Source of the DNA: Dactylosporangium roseum | GTDB lineage: Bacteria > Actinomycetota > Actinomycetes > Mycobacteriales > Micromonosporaceae | Assembly: GCF_025264685.1 (NCBI RefSeq) | Contig: NZ_CP073721.1 | Coordinates: 4,827,001-4,891,000 of the forward strand | DNA length: 64,000 nucleotides | Direction of reading: 5' to 3' | Shown: positions 33,600 to 42,006 of the stretch, one piece after another | How positions within the stretch are numbered: position 1 is the stretch's first letter | How the letters are laid out: every line of letters begins with the position of its first letter | Program-made: the position numbers and the translations under genes | The notes under the pieces: model-generated | What the model saw: only the letters and a program-made list of their open reading frames with translations | Databases searched by the model: none | Told to the model about the DNA's origin: nothing

Positions 33600-35918
33600 A
33601 TGGAGCCCACCGGCCAGCACACCGGCCACGATCCCGAACAGCCGCCGCGGCGGCCACGGAAGCGGCTGCGCCGGCCGTGGCTGCTCGTCGCGCTCGCGGT
33701 CCTGCTGATGTTCTCCGGGGCCGGCGCGGTCGCCGGCGCGCTGTACTTCGAGAGCGTGCCGACACCCGAACAGCTCGAACTGCCGGAGTCGACGACGGTC
33801 TACTACGCCGACGGCACGACGCCGATGGCGAAGCTGGGCACGGAGAACCGGACGATCCTGCGGTTCGGCGAGATGAACGACGCGGTGAAGCAGAGCGTCG
33901 TCGCCGCCGAGGACCAGACGTTCTGGACCAACCAGGGGGTGGACTTCGGCAGCATCCTGCGCGCGGCGAAGAACAACGTCACCGGCGGCCGGACGCAGGG
34001 CGCCTCCACGATCACCCAGCAGTACGCGCGGATCGCGGCCGATCTCAAGGGTGTGACGTATTCGAGGAAGCTGCGCGAGGCGGTCATGGCGTGGAAGCTC
34101 GACGACCGCTACTCGAAGGAGCAGATCCTCGAATTCTACCTGAACACGGTGCCGTTCGGCCGGGGCGCCTACGGCATCGAGGCCGCCGCGCAGACCTTCT
34201 TCGGCAAGACCGCCAACCGGAGCGCGCCGCAGGCCGAGCAGGTGACCGTCGCCGAGGCCATGGTGCTGGTGTCGATGATCAAGCAGCCCGAGGCCGACCC
34301 CGGCGACCCCGAGGGCAGCCCGGGCTACGACCCGAGCCGGAGCCCGAAGGCCCTGGAGAACTCGAAGACCCGCTGGGCGTACGTGCGGGAGAACATGGTC
34401 GCTCTCCGGTACCTCCAGCGCGCGCAGGCGGACGCGCTGACCTACCCGGACACCGTCAAGAAGCCCGACCCGGCCGCGCGGCAGACCGGCCTGGACCGGT
34501 CCACCGGCCTCGTGGTGGGTCAGGCCGTGGCCGAGCTGCGCCGGACCGAGCAGTTCCGCGGCAAACCCGCGGACTACCTGCGCAACGGCGGGTTCCGGAT
34601 CGTCACCACGATCGACAAACGCGCGCAGGACGCGGCCGAGGCGGCGGCGGACCTCAAGCGGCAGACCGCGCCGCAGGTCGTCCGCGGGCAGCCGCAGAAC
34701 TGGCAGGCGGCGCTCGTCGCCGTGGAACCGGGCACCGGGCGGGTCCTGGCGTACTACGGCGGCAGCAACGGCACCGGCGCCGACTACGCCGGCTGGTACC
34801 TGGACGAGGCCGGCAAGCCGCGCGGGTTCGGCGCGCACCCGCCGGGCTCGTCGTTCAAGGTCTACGACCTGGCGGAGGCCCTCCACCAGAACATCTCGAT
34901 GAAGTCGCGCTGGGACTCCCCGCCGAGCAAGGAGTTCCCGGCCAGCGGCCGCGTCAACGGCAGCCCCGCCGGGCCGATCCGCAACGCCGGCAGCGCCAGG
35001 TGCCAGCCGGACTGCGCCCTGTGGGAGGCCACCGTCGCGTCGCTGAACGTCACGTTCTTCGAGCTGACGGAGAAGCTGGGCACGGACAACGTCATCGACA
35101 TGGCGAGCAAGGCCGGCATCGACGCGATGTGGGCCAACCGGCCGGGCGAGGCCGAGGCGGCCCGCGTCGAACTGCGCGGCAAGCCCGGCCGTGACGTCGC
35201 CGGCCAGTTCTCCACCGAGGTCGGCATCGGCCAGTACCCGGTCACGGTGCTGGACCAGGCCAACGGCATGGCGACCTTCGCCGCGGCGGGCAAGCGCGCC
35301 GACGCGCACTTCGTGCGATCGGTGTCCAAGGGCGGCGACGAGATCTACCGGGAGCACCTCGAACAGCGCGACGTCGGGCTGAACCAGGAGCAGATCAACC
35401 AGTTGAACTGGACCCTGCGCCAGGTCGAGGCGGCGAAGCTGCCCAACGGGTGGGACTCGGCCGGCAAGACCGGCACCTGGCAGCGGGGCGACAGCCTGAC
35501 CGAGAACGCCCACACCTGGATGGTCGGCTACACCGGGGCGGTGGCCGCGGCCGTCTGGCTCGGCACCACCGACGGCAAGGCCCTGGTCACCAAGGACGGC
35601 GACCACGACGTGTTCGGCGCCAGCTATCCCGGTGCGATCTGGCGGCAGTTCATGGTCGACGCCGCGGCCGCGCTGCAGCTCGACCGGAACAAGTACCGGT
35701 TCGCCCAGCCGGCGTTCCCCCCGGAGCGCAGCGCACCGCCGCCGTCACGGGCGGCACCGCCGTCGACGCCCGCGTCGGCCAGACCCGGCACGACGCCGCC
35801 GTCCTGCCGGCCGCCGAACTGCGCGAGCCCGCGGCCCAGCCGGACCCGGCCGGCATCACCACCCGCCAGTGCCGGCCCACCGTCCGTCCGTCCGTCGGCC
35901 ACCGCCGGTCAGGACTGA
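33600..35918 (+). CDS. Class A penicillin-binding protein (transglycosylase/transpeptidase)
   Basis: A bifunctional peptidoglycan synthase of 772 residues. A short basic cytoplasmic tail leads to one membrane helix (27-49). The glycosyltransferase domain (GT51) contains EDQTFW with catalytic Glu near 103, GGRTQGASTITQQ near 127-139 and RKLREA. The transpeptidase domain has the nucleophile SxxK as SSFK near 418, SLN near 480 and KTGT near 624. The final 70 residues are Pro/Ser/Ala-rich and probably extend into the wall. The start is ATG 33600. It acts outside the membrane in wall growth. Confidence 0.93.
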   Translation: MEPTGQHTGHDPEQPPRRPRKRLRRPWLLVALAVLLMFSGAGAVAGALYFESVPTPEQLELPESTTVYYADGTTPMAKLGTENRTILRFGEMNDAVKQSVVAAEDQTFWTNQGVDFGSILRAAKNNVTGGRTQGASTITQQYARIAADLKGVTYSRKLREAVMAWKLDDRYSKEQILEFYLNTVPFGRGAYGIEAAAQTFFGKTANRSAPQAEQVTVAEAMVLVSMIKQPEADPGDPEGSPGYDPSRSPKALENSKTRWAYVRENMVALRYLQRAQADALTYPDTVKKPDPAARQTGLDRSTGLVVGQAVAELRRTEQFRGKPADYLRNGGFRIVTTIDKRAQDAAEAAADLKRQTAPQVVRGQPQNWQAALVAVEPGTGRVLAYYGGSNGTGADYAGWYLDEAGKPRGFGAHPPGSSFKVYDLAEALHQNISMKSRWDSPPSKEFPASGRVNGSPAGPIRNAGSARCQPDCALWEATVASLNVTFFELTEKLGTDNVIDMASKAGIDAMWANRPGEAEAARVELRGKPGRDVAGQFSTEVGIGQYPVTVLDQANGMATFAAAGKRADAHFVRSVSKGGDEIYREHLEQRDVGLNQEQINQLNWTLRQVEAAKLPNGWDSAGKTGTWQRGDSLTENAHTWMVGYTGAVAAAVWLGTTDGKALVTKDGDHDVFGASYPGAIWRQFMVDAAAALQLDRNKYRFAQPAFPPERSAPPPSRAAPPSTPASARPGTTPPSCRPPNCASPRPSRTRPASPPASAGPPSVRPSATAGQD

Positions 35919-35980
35919 GCCGGGCGGGGTGCCGACGGCCCACCTCCGCGGCCGGCCGGCTTCCGCGTTCAGCCGCGGTC

Positions 35981-36814
35981 TCAGGGCTTGCGGGCCACCG
36001 CGCCGTACATCGCCACGTCCGTCACCGGTGGGCGGTCCGCCTCCGGGACCGTCGGGCGCCAGTCGATAACCGGCACGATCCCCGGATCGGCCAGCTCCAG
36101 GCCGGTGAAGAACTCCGCCACCTGGTCCTTCGTGCGAGGCATCGCGTCGACCCGCAGCCGGCCCGCCCGGATCTCCGCCTCGGCGTGCGCCCGGACCTCC
36201 GGCGACGCCAGGTCACTCGTGCCGTGCGTCAGCACGAGCCAACTGCCCGACGGCAGCGGGTCGAGCAGGCGGCGCACCGTCTCATCCGGCCTGTCGTCGT
36301 CGAACAGGAAGTGCACGATCGCGATCAGCATCAGCGCGACCGGCCGGTCGAGGTCCAGCGTCCGCCGCAGGTCCGGGTGCGCCAGGATGCCCGCCGGATC
36401 CCGCAGATCCGCGTCGATATACGCCGTCGCGCCCTCCGGCGTGCTCGTCAGCAGCGCCCGGGCGTGGGCCAGCACGATCGGATCGTTGTCGACGTAGACG
36501 ATCCGCGACTCCGGCGCGATCGCCTGCGCCACCTCGTGCGTGTTGTCCGCCGTCGGAATGCCGGTGCCGACGTCGAGGAACTGCCGCACCCCCTGCTCCG
36601 CGGCGAACCGCACGGCGCGACGCAGGAAGTGCCGGTTCTCGATCGCGGTCGTCCGGATCGCCGGATACACCGCGGCGATCGCGTCACCGGACTGCCGATC
36701 CGCGGCGAAGTTGTCCTTGCCGCCGAGCCAGTAGTTGTACCGGCGGGCGGGGTGCGCGGTCGTCGTGTCGATCCGATCCAGGTCGCCATGGCTCACGCCG
36801 TACACCTTATACAT
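35981..36814 (-). CDS. SAM-dependent methyltransferase, DUF574 family
   Basis: A 277-residue protein of the actinobacterial DUF574 (Methyltransf_19) group. It has the diagnostic AHPARRYNYWLGGKDNFAADR at the start, the SAM-binding FLDVGTGIPT near 80 and VYVDNDPIVLAHARALL near 105. I use ATG 36814; an ATG seven codons earlier at 36835 and a GTG a few codons in are also possible. Paralogues are numerous in actinomycetes and their substrates are unknown. A family 1 repeat lies just upstream. Confidence 0.88.
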   Translation of the reverse strand: MYKVYGVSHGDLDRIDTTTAHPARRYNYWLGGKDNFAADRQSGDAIAAVYPAIRTTAIENRHFLRRAVRFAAEQGVRQFLDVGTGIPTADNTHEVAQAIAPESRIVYVDNDPIVLAHARALLTSTPEGATAYIDADLRDPAGILAHPDLRRTLDLDRPVALMLIAIVHFLFDDDRPDETVRRLLDPLPSGSWLVLTHGTSDLASPEVRAHAEAEIRAGRLRVDAMPRTKDQVAEFFTGLELADPGIVPVIDWRPTVPEADRPPVTDVAMYGAVARKP

Positions 36815-36865
36815 CGAAGCACGTCGGATCGCCATCTTCCGCTTCCGGACCTCCCCGGCCCGGGC

Positions 36866-36940
36866 CGGGCAACTCCGTGATCATGGGAAAGATCTGGCTA
36901 TCGGGGCAGCCACATCTTTCCCATGATCATGAATCCGGCC
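36866..36940. repeat. Interspersed inverted repeat, family 1, copy 4
   Basis: Arms GCCGGGCAACTCCGTGATCATG and CATGATCATGAATCCGGC, inner AAGAT-TGGCT/AGCCA-ATCTT stem and loop ATCGGGGC. It lies between the stop of a YgjV-like gene and the start of a methyltransferase gene, both on the minus strand. Confidence 0.92.
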
Positions 36941-37024
36941 GGCGGCACGGCAGCGGAACGCGCCGCGACACGCGTCTTGGAACGGTGGTCGAACGTGGTG
37001 CTCGGAACCGCCGTCGACCAGTGA

Positions 37025-37657
37025 TCATCGGTCGGGGGCGGACAGGTCCAGGCGGAACCGGTCGCCCGCCGGCTTGAAGCCGAGCCGGCCGTAATACGGG
37101 GCCACCATGCCGGGCGGGGTCAGCACCCGGTGATAGCCGCGGGCGGTCAACTGGCCGCTGCGGCGGAACACGAACTCGCCCGGAGTCAGGTCCCGGTACT
37201 TCAGCGTCACGTAGTCCAGGTCGACCTGCGCGATCCCGTCCCCCGCGGGCCGCAGCAGCATCACGCCGACGAGTTCGTCGCCGCACAGTGTCAGGAACGC
37301 CTGCTGGGTCGCGGCGTCGAACCGGAGGCCGGGGTTGAACCGGGCGATGTCGGCCCAGTGCACCCGCAGGACGTGCGCCAGGAAGTTGTCGTCGGTCGCG
37401 ACCTCCACGACCTGATAGGTGTGCTCGTCGTGGCGGGTGCGCAGCAGCCGGTACAACTGCCACACGTTGATGCCGGCGAGCGTCACGTTGAGCCCGACCA
37501 TGGGCCAGACCCCCACGGCGGCGTTGTACGCGAGGAGCACGAGCGAACCGGCCAGGTTGAACACCCGCAGCCGCAGGAGGCGGGTCTGCAGCAGGGACCA
37601 GACCAGCAGCGCCGAACCGGCCCAGCCGGCGAGTTCGAGCCAGGGCACGGGGGACAT
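37025..37657 (-). CDS. Membrane protein with YgjV-like N-terminus and GNAT-like C-terminus
   Basis: A 210-residue protein. The first 75 residues hold three hydrophobic helices with SALLVWSLLQTRLLRLRVFNL and GVWPMVGLNVTLAGINVWQLYRL, as in the YgjV family. The soluble C-terminal 120 residues resemble an acetyltransferase-like fold (FLTLCGDELVGVMLL, PYYGRLGFKPAG). It overlaps the MazG-like gene by one base (TGATG), so the two are translated together. The function is unknown. Confidence 0.75.
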   Translation of the reverse strand: MSPVPWLELAGWAGSALLVWSLLQTRLLRLRVFNLAGSLVLLAYNAAVGVWPMVGLNVTLAGINVWQLYRLLRTRHDEHTYQVVEVATDDNFLAHVLRVHWADIARFNPGLRFDAATQQAFLTLCGDELVGVMLLRPAGDGIAQVDLDYVTLKYRDLTPGEFVFRRSGQLTARGYHRVLTPPGMVAPYYGRLGFKPAGDRFRLDLSAPDR

Positions 37658-37986
37658 CAGGTGCGCCAGCCGCGGGTGTAGACGACGTCGAGCTTGGCCC
37701 TGACCGCTCGCTCCAGGTCGATGCCCATGGTGTGCGCGGTGACGAACGCGGTGATCACCACGTCGGCGAGCTCCGCCTCGACGTCGGCGAAGTCACCGCC
37801 GCGGCGGGCCATGCCGTAGTGGCGCCGGACCGCGGCGACGAACTCGCCGACCTCCTCGGCCAGGGCGAGGGTCTGGCGCAGGTGCGGCGCCTCGGTGAAG
37901 CCGGCCGCGGTCAGGTGCCCGGCGATGTCGGCGGCGGTCGCGGGCAGGTCCGCGAGCGAGAAGCGATCTTCCACACCGCACAGCAT
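37657..37986 (-). CDS. MazG-like nucleotide pyrophosphohydrolase
   Basis: A 109-residue all-alpha NTP pyrophosphohydrolase-like protein. The metal-binding signature appears as ALAEEVGEFVAAVRRH near 42-57 (ExxE pattern) and DVEAELADVVITAF near 68-81 (ExxD). Such proteins hydrolyse nucleoside triphosphates, sometimes damaged ones. Its stop overlaps the start of the YgjV-like gene. The start is ATG 37986, in the divergent region shared with a VOC gene. Confidence 0.82.
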   Translation of the reverse strand: MLCGVEDRFSLADLPATAADIAGHLTAAGFTEAPHLRQTLALAEEVGEFVAAVRRHYGMARRGGDFADVEAELADVVITAFVTAHTMGIDLERAVRAKLDVVYTRGWRT

Positions 37987-38063
37987 CGCCGATGCCCGAA
38001 AAGCCCGCGACGGCGCCTCCGACCGGGCGACGCGGGTCGGCGGCCTCCCGCATACTGTCCGGC

Positions 38064-38447
38064 GTGACGCACTACAGCAGGCTCTACGCGGTCGTGATCG
38101 ACATCCCGGGGGACGATCACGCGAAGACGGTGACGTTCTGGGAGGGGGCGCTGGGGCAGGCGATTCCGCGCGTGGAGAAGTATCCGGAGTTTCACGGCGC
38201 CCAGTTGCAGGGCCACGACATGCTGTTGCTCGCCCAGCGGCTCGGCGACGGACAGCCTCGGGTGCACCTCGACATCCACACCGATGACCTGGAGGCCGAG
38301 GTGGCTCGGCTGGAGGCGCTCGGGGCCACGCGACTCGAGCGGGCCGGCACCTGGCAGGTCATGCGGGACCCGTCGGGGCAGGTGTTCTGCGTGGTGCCGG
38401 ACCAGCCCGGCACCCTCGACGACGACAACGCCCGCCGCTGGGACTGA
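38064..38447 (+). CDS. VOC family (glyoxalase-like) protein
   Basis: A 127-residue VOC superfamily protein: YAVVIDIPGDDHAKTVTFWEGALG at the start and RVHLDIHTDDLEAEVARLEALGA in the second half, ending with MRDPSGQVFCVVPDQPG. The start is GTG 38064, with CATACT at 38051-38056 placed seven bases upstream, so it is probably leaderless. Related actinobacterial proteins are mostly uncharacterised. Confidence 0.85.
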   Translation: MTHYSRLYAVVIDIPGDDHAKTVTFWEGALGQAIPRVEKYPEFHGAQLQGHDMLLLAQRLGDGQPRVHLDIHTDDLEAEVARLEALGATRLERAGTWQVMRDPSGQVFCVVPDQPGTLDDDNARRWD

Positions 38448-38463
38448 CGCCGGCGGACGAGCG

Positions 38464-39966
38464 TCAGGCGACCGTGTTGCGCCAGGAGCGGCCGCCGCGG
38501 CCGATCAGGCGGTCGGCGTCCGTCGGGCCCCAGGACGCGGCCTCGTACGTCGGGATCGGGCTGGTGTCCTCGGTCCAGCGCTCGATGATCGGGTCGACGA
38601 TGCGCCAGCACTGCTCGACCTCGTCGGAGCGGATGAACAGCGTCGTGTCGCCGATCAGCGCGTCCAGGAGCAGGCGTTCGTATGCCTCCGGGGACTCCTC
38701 GCGAAAGGTCTTGTCGTAGGAGAAGTCCATGCTCGCGGAGCGCACGCGGAACGAGTGGCCCGGCACCTTCGCGCCGAAGCGGAGCGCGATGCCCTCGTCG
38801 GGCTGGATGCGCAGGATCAGCGCGTCGGGCTGGAGCTCGGTCAACTGCGAGTTGGGCATCGGCAGGTGCGGCGGGCGCTGGAACTGCAGCGCCACCTCCG
38901 TGACCCGGCTCGGCAGCCGCTTGCCCGTCCGGACGTAGAACGGCACCCCGGCCCACCGCCAGTTGTCCACGTCGAGCCGCAGCGCCGCGTAGGTCTCCGT
39001 GCGCGACAGCGGGTCGACGCCGGGCTCCTCACGGTAGCCGGGCATGAGCTCCTCGCGGGTCCCGCCGCGCGTATACTGACCCCGGACGGCGATGTCGTCG
39101 ATGTCCCGGCCGCGCGGCAGCCGGATCGCCTGGAGCAGCTTCACCTTCTCGTTGCGCACCGCCTCGGCGCTGAACGACGCCGGCGGCTCCATGAGGGCGA
39201 GCGCGAGAACCTGGAGCACGTGGTTCTGCACGATGTCGCGCATCGCGCCGGCGTGCTCGTAGAAGCTGCCGCGCGTGCCGACGCCGAGGGTCTCCGCGAC
39301 CGTGATCTGCACGTGGTCGACCCAGGTGCGGTTCCAGATCGGCTGGAAGATCGAGTTGGCGAACCGCAGGGCGAGGACGTTCTGGACGGTGTCCTTGCCG
39401 AGGTAGTGGTCGATGCGGAAGACCTGCGACTCGTCGAACGCCGCGTGCACCGTCTGGTCGAGCTGTCTGGCGCTGCGCTCGTCGTGCCCGTAGGGCTTCT
39501 CGATGACGAGCCGCGCGAAGGAGTCCTCCCGCGCCTGGTTGAGCCCGGCGCCGGCGAGGCCGTCGATGACGAGCGGGAACGCCTGCGCCGGGGTCGACAG
39601 GTAGAAGATCCGGTTGCCCGACGTGCCGCGCTGCTCGTCGAGCTCGTCGAGGACGGCCGCGAGCCGCTTGTACGTCTCGGGGTCGTCGTAGCCGCCGGCG
39701 ATGTACCGCACCGCGCCGGCCAACTGCGGCATCCCCGACAGCCCCTTGTCGCCGAGCACGTTGTGGATGAACCGGTCGTCGTCCATCGGGGTGCGGGCCA
39801 CGCCGACGACCGCGAACCGCTCGTGGAGCCGGTTGTGCCGGGCCAGGCTCTCGATGGCGGGGATGAGCTTGCGGCGGGTCAGGTCACCCGAAGCGCCGAA
39901 GATGACCACCGTGGCCGGCGGGGCGTGGCGGTTGTCGGACTCCTGCAAGACCGTGTCGCTGGACAT
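38464..39966 (-). CDS. zwf: Glucose-6-phosphate dehydrogenase
   Basis: The first enzyme of the oxidative pentose phosphate pathway, oxidising glucose 6-phosphate with NADP. It has 500 residues. The dinucleotide motif is GASGDLTRRK at 24-33. The active-site signature RIDHYLGKD carries the catalytic His near 190, and EKPYGHD precedes it. I chose ATG 39966, preceded by GGAGAGG on this strand; ATG 39984 lies further upstream. It stands alone here. It would supply NADPH and pentose/sedoheptulose phosphates, the latter being the precursor for the heptose cluster. Confidence 0.95.
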   Translation of the reverse strand: MSSDTVLQESDNRHAPPATVVIFGASGDLTRRKLIPAIESLARHNRLHERFAVVGVARTPMDDDRFIHNVLGDKGLSGMPQLAGAVRYIAGGYDDPETYKRLAAVLDELDEQRGTSGNRIFYLSTPAQAFPLVIDGLAGAGLNQAREDSFARLVIEKPYGHDERSARQLDQTVHAAFDESQVFRIDHYLGKDTVQNVLALRFANSIFQPIWNRTWVDHVQITVAETLGVGTRGSFYEHAGAMRDIVQNHVLQVLALALMEPPASFSAEAVRNEKVKLLQAIRLPRGRDIDDIAVRGQYTRGGTREELMPGYREEPGVDPLSRTETYAALRLDVDNWRWAGVPFYVRTGKRLPSRVTEVALQFQRPPHLPMPNSQLTELQPDALILRIQPDEGIALRFGAKVPGHSFRVRSASMDFSYDKTFREESPEAYERLLLDALIGDTTLFIRSDEVEQCWRIVDPIIERWTEDTSPIPTYEAASWGPTDADRLIGRGGRSWRNTVA

Positions 39967-40295
39967 GGGTGCGTGCCTCTCCATCGGACTGCCGCCGTGA
40001 CACTACGAGTCAACCGCTGCGCACAGCAACGATTCCAGAACGTGACCGGCGTCATGATGATTCGACGGTACTGGCCGTGCGCGCACGACAGGAAACCGCT
40101 ATCCCGGAGGCTCGACGTGCCAGGCGTCGCCCCGCCCGCTGCCGGAACACCCGCAAGCGGGCAGCGGCCGGGCGCGTGCTGTGACCGGATCCGCCAGGGG
40201 GACGGCGCACGCCGCCCGGGCCGACAGCCCGGAGTGCTAACGTAGAGTAAGAAGTTGCATTCGGCCAGTAGTCGAGTCGCTGAACGGGGAGCGCG
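39967..40295. other. 329-base intergenic region, divergent promoters
   Basis: This region separates zwf from the divergent coiled-coil gene. It contains GCCCGCT (40134-40140) facing AGCGGGC (40156-40162), which can pair alternatively as CGCTGCC/GGCAGCG. TAGAGT at 40243-40248 lies in an AT-richer stretch that probably holds the promoter of the rightward gene. There is no coding frame with protein-like composition. Confidence 0.5.
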
Positions 40296-40763
40296 ATGTC
40301 GATCACACCGATAACGCCGGCCACACCGGCCACGGCCACCGCGACCAGCGTGAACGCCACCGACCAGGCGCAGCGCCGGCTGTTCGAGGACCGCCTCGAC
40401 CAGCAGCGCGCCGATCAGGACCGGCCTCAGGAGCGGCTCGACGACGCGCGGCGGCAGCAGCAGCGGATCGAGGACCAGCGCCAGGTCCAGAACCAGGAGA
40501 TCACGGAGCGGGACCGGCAGCGCGTCGACGACCTGCGGCAATACCAGGACGAGCAGCACCGGTTGCGCCAGCAGCGCCTACAGGACCAGCAGCGGATCGA
40601 CGACCAGCAGCGCATCCAGGAACAACTCCGGCTGGAGGAGACGCTGCGGCAACGCGCGGAGGAGGTCCGGCTCGACCTCGAGCGGGCCGACGACGCCATC
40701 CAGCAACAGCGCCTCCAGCAGACACCCAGCCTGTTCACCGGCCGTCTAGACGTCTACCTCTAG
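40296..40763 (+). CDS. Gln/Arg-rich coiled-coil protein
   Basis: A 155-residue protein. The first 20 residues are Thr/Ala/Pro-rich. Residues 24-145 form an almost uninterrupted charged helix rich in Gln, Arg, Asp and Leu, with units such as QQRIEDQRQ and RLQDQQRIDDQQRIQEQL that imply a long coiled coil. It has no Cys, Trp, signal peptide or membrane segment. The start is ATG 40296 with GGGGAG just upstream. A hairpin follows. I recognise no family. It may be a structural or polymerising protein, but no function is claimed. Confidence 0.75.
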   Translation: MSITPITPATPATATATSVNATDQAQRRLFEDRLDQQRADQDRPQERLDDARRQQQRIEDQRQVQNQEITERDRQRVDDLRQYQDEQHRLRQQRLQDQQRIDDQQRIQEQLRLEETLRQRAEEVRLDLERADDAIQQQRLQQTPSLFTGRLDVYL

Positions 40764-40795
40764 TAGCTCCGGCCCGCGTCCGGGCAGTTCGAGAA

Positions 40796-40817
40796 GGCCG
40801 GCCGACGCGCGCCGGCC
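40796..40817 (+). terminator. Possible terminator after the coiled-coil gene
   Basis: GGCCGGC (40796-40802) and GCCGGCC (40811-40817) form a short GC hairpin 33 bases after the stop, between convergent genes. Confidence 0.45.
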
Positions 40818-40829
40818 CCGGATCCGGCT

Positions 40830-41330
40830 TCAGAACGCGTAGCGCGTCTGGCTGTACGGGTCCTTGCCGAACGCGAACACCGCCGCCGGCGCGACCCGGT
40901 ACACGTCGGCGACCCCGGCGCCGCTCGCGTGGTGGAACCGGCCGTCGCGGACCTCGAACCGCCACTCCTCCCCGTACTTCGCCAGCCAGGCCGCCGCCGC
41001 CCGGGTGAGCGCCGGCTCGTCGCGGAGCACGACCGCCGTGCCCTCGACGACCACGTCGAGTCCGGCGTGCAGCGCGTTGGCGCCGGTGGTGACGGCGACC
41101 TCGGGGCGCGCGGCGAGGTTGCGGGCCTTGCGCTCCCCGGGACCGGTACAGAACAGCAGCGCGTCGTCCAGCCACACCCCGATGAGCGGGGTCACGTGGG
41201 GACGGCCGTCGGGGCGGACGGTGGACAGCCAGTACACGCCCGCCGTCGCCAGCTCCTCCCGCGTCACCTCCCAGGGGACGGCGGTGGCATGGTCGTCGCT
41301 GTACCGTTGATCCAGCACGGTGTCCGGCAT
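40830..41330 (-). CDS. Pyridoxamine 5'-phosphate oxidase family (FMN/F420-binding) protein
   Basis: A 166-residue split-barrel flavoprotein-like protein: VYWLSTVRPDGRPHVTPLIGVW near 32-53, a strand with LLFCTGPGERKARNLAARPEVAVTTG near 59-82 and the C-terminal RYAF. The pattern is that of the PNPOx-like group, whose actinobacterial members often bind F420 or heme rather than making PLP. The start is ATG 41330. It is divergent from an MTH938-like gene. Confidence 0.85.
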   Translation of the reverse strand: MPDTVLDQRYSDDHATAVPWEVTREELATAGVYWLSTVRPDGRPHVTPLIGVWLDDALLFCTGPGERKARNLAARPEVAVTTGANALHAGLDVVVEGTAVVLRDEPALTRAAAAWLAKYGEEWRFEVRDGRFHHASGAGVADVYRVAPAAVFAFGKDPYSQTRYAF

Positions 41331-41369
41331 CCGGTCGACCCTTTCTCGCGGTGTGGAGGCGACGGTTCG

Positions 41370-41738
41370 ATGCTGCCACGATCTCCCCGGATCCTCTCGG
41401 TGAACTGGGGACGGATCGAGGCCGAGGGCCTCGGCGCGGTGAAGGACCTGAAGGCCTGGCCGGGCGGCGGGCGCGCGTGGGACTGGGACGAGACCGGCAC
41501 TCAGCACTACCCCGGTGTCCAGCCGGCCGACGTCGAAGAGCTGCTGAGCCACGGCGCCACCGTCGTCGTGCTGTCCCGCGGCATGCAGGAGCGGCTGGCC
41601 GTGCCGAAGTCCACAGTGGACGAAATGCGCGCCCGCGGCGTCGAGGTCCACGTCGCCGAGACCCGCGCCGCGGTCGACCTCTACAACTCGCTGGCCGACT
41701 CCGCGCAGGTGGCCGGGCTGTTCCACTCGACCTGCTGA
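41370..41738 (+). CDS. MTH938/DUF498 domain protein
   Basis: A 122-residue protein of the MTH938-like family: ILSVNWGRIEAEG at the start, KDLKAWPGGGRAWDWDETGTQHYPG near 28-52, GATVVVLSRGMQERL near 63-77 and a C-terminal TRAAVDLYNSLA. The fold is an alpha/beta domain of unknown activity. The start is ATG 41370, with GGAGGCG about ten bases upstream. Confidence 0.85.
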   Translation: MLPRSPRILSVNWGRIEAEGLGAVKDLKAWPGGGRAWDWDETGTQHYPGVQPADVEELLSHGATVVVLSRGMQERLAVPKSTVDEMRARGVEVHVAETRAAVDLYNSLADSAQVAGLFHSTC

Positions 41739-41914
41739 GCCTCACCCCCGCACCCGACGCCCCGGCGGCCATCGGGGTGCTGCGGCCTGCTCCGCGATCT
41801 CCGGGCTGCGGATCGAGCCGTGCCACACGAACGGCGGGACGCCGTCGAGCGGCCGGGGCGTGGCCGTCTCGACTCCACGTTGTCCGCCGCCAGGCCACTC
41901 ACTGCCAGGCCACC

Positions 41915-41985
41915 CGTTGCCATGATCATGGGAAAGATGTGGCTATCGGGGCAGCCAGACCTTTCCCATGATCATGAGATCCAGC
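41915..41985. repeat. Interspersed inverted repeat, family 1, copy 5
   Basis: Core arms CATGATCATGGGAAAG and its complement (41921-41976), inner stem TGGCT/AGCCA and loop ATCGGGGC. The outer arms are short compared with copy 3. It lies between the convergent MTH938-like and aldehyde dehydrogenase genes. Confidence 0.92.
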
Positions 41986-42006
41986 GGCCTGGCGGCGGAT
42001 GCTTGC

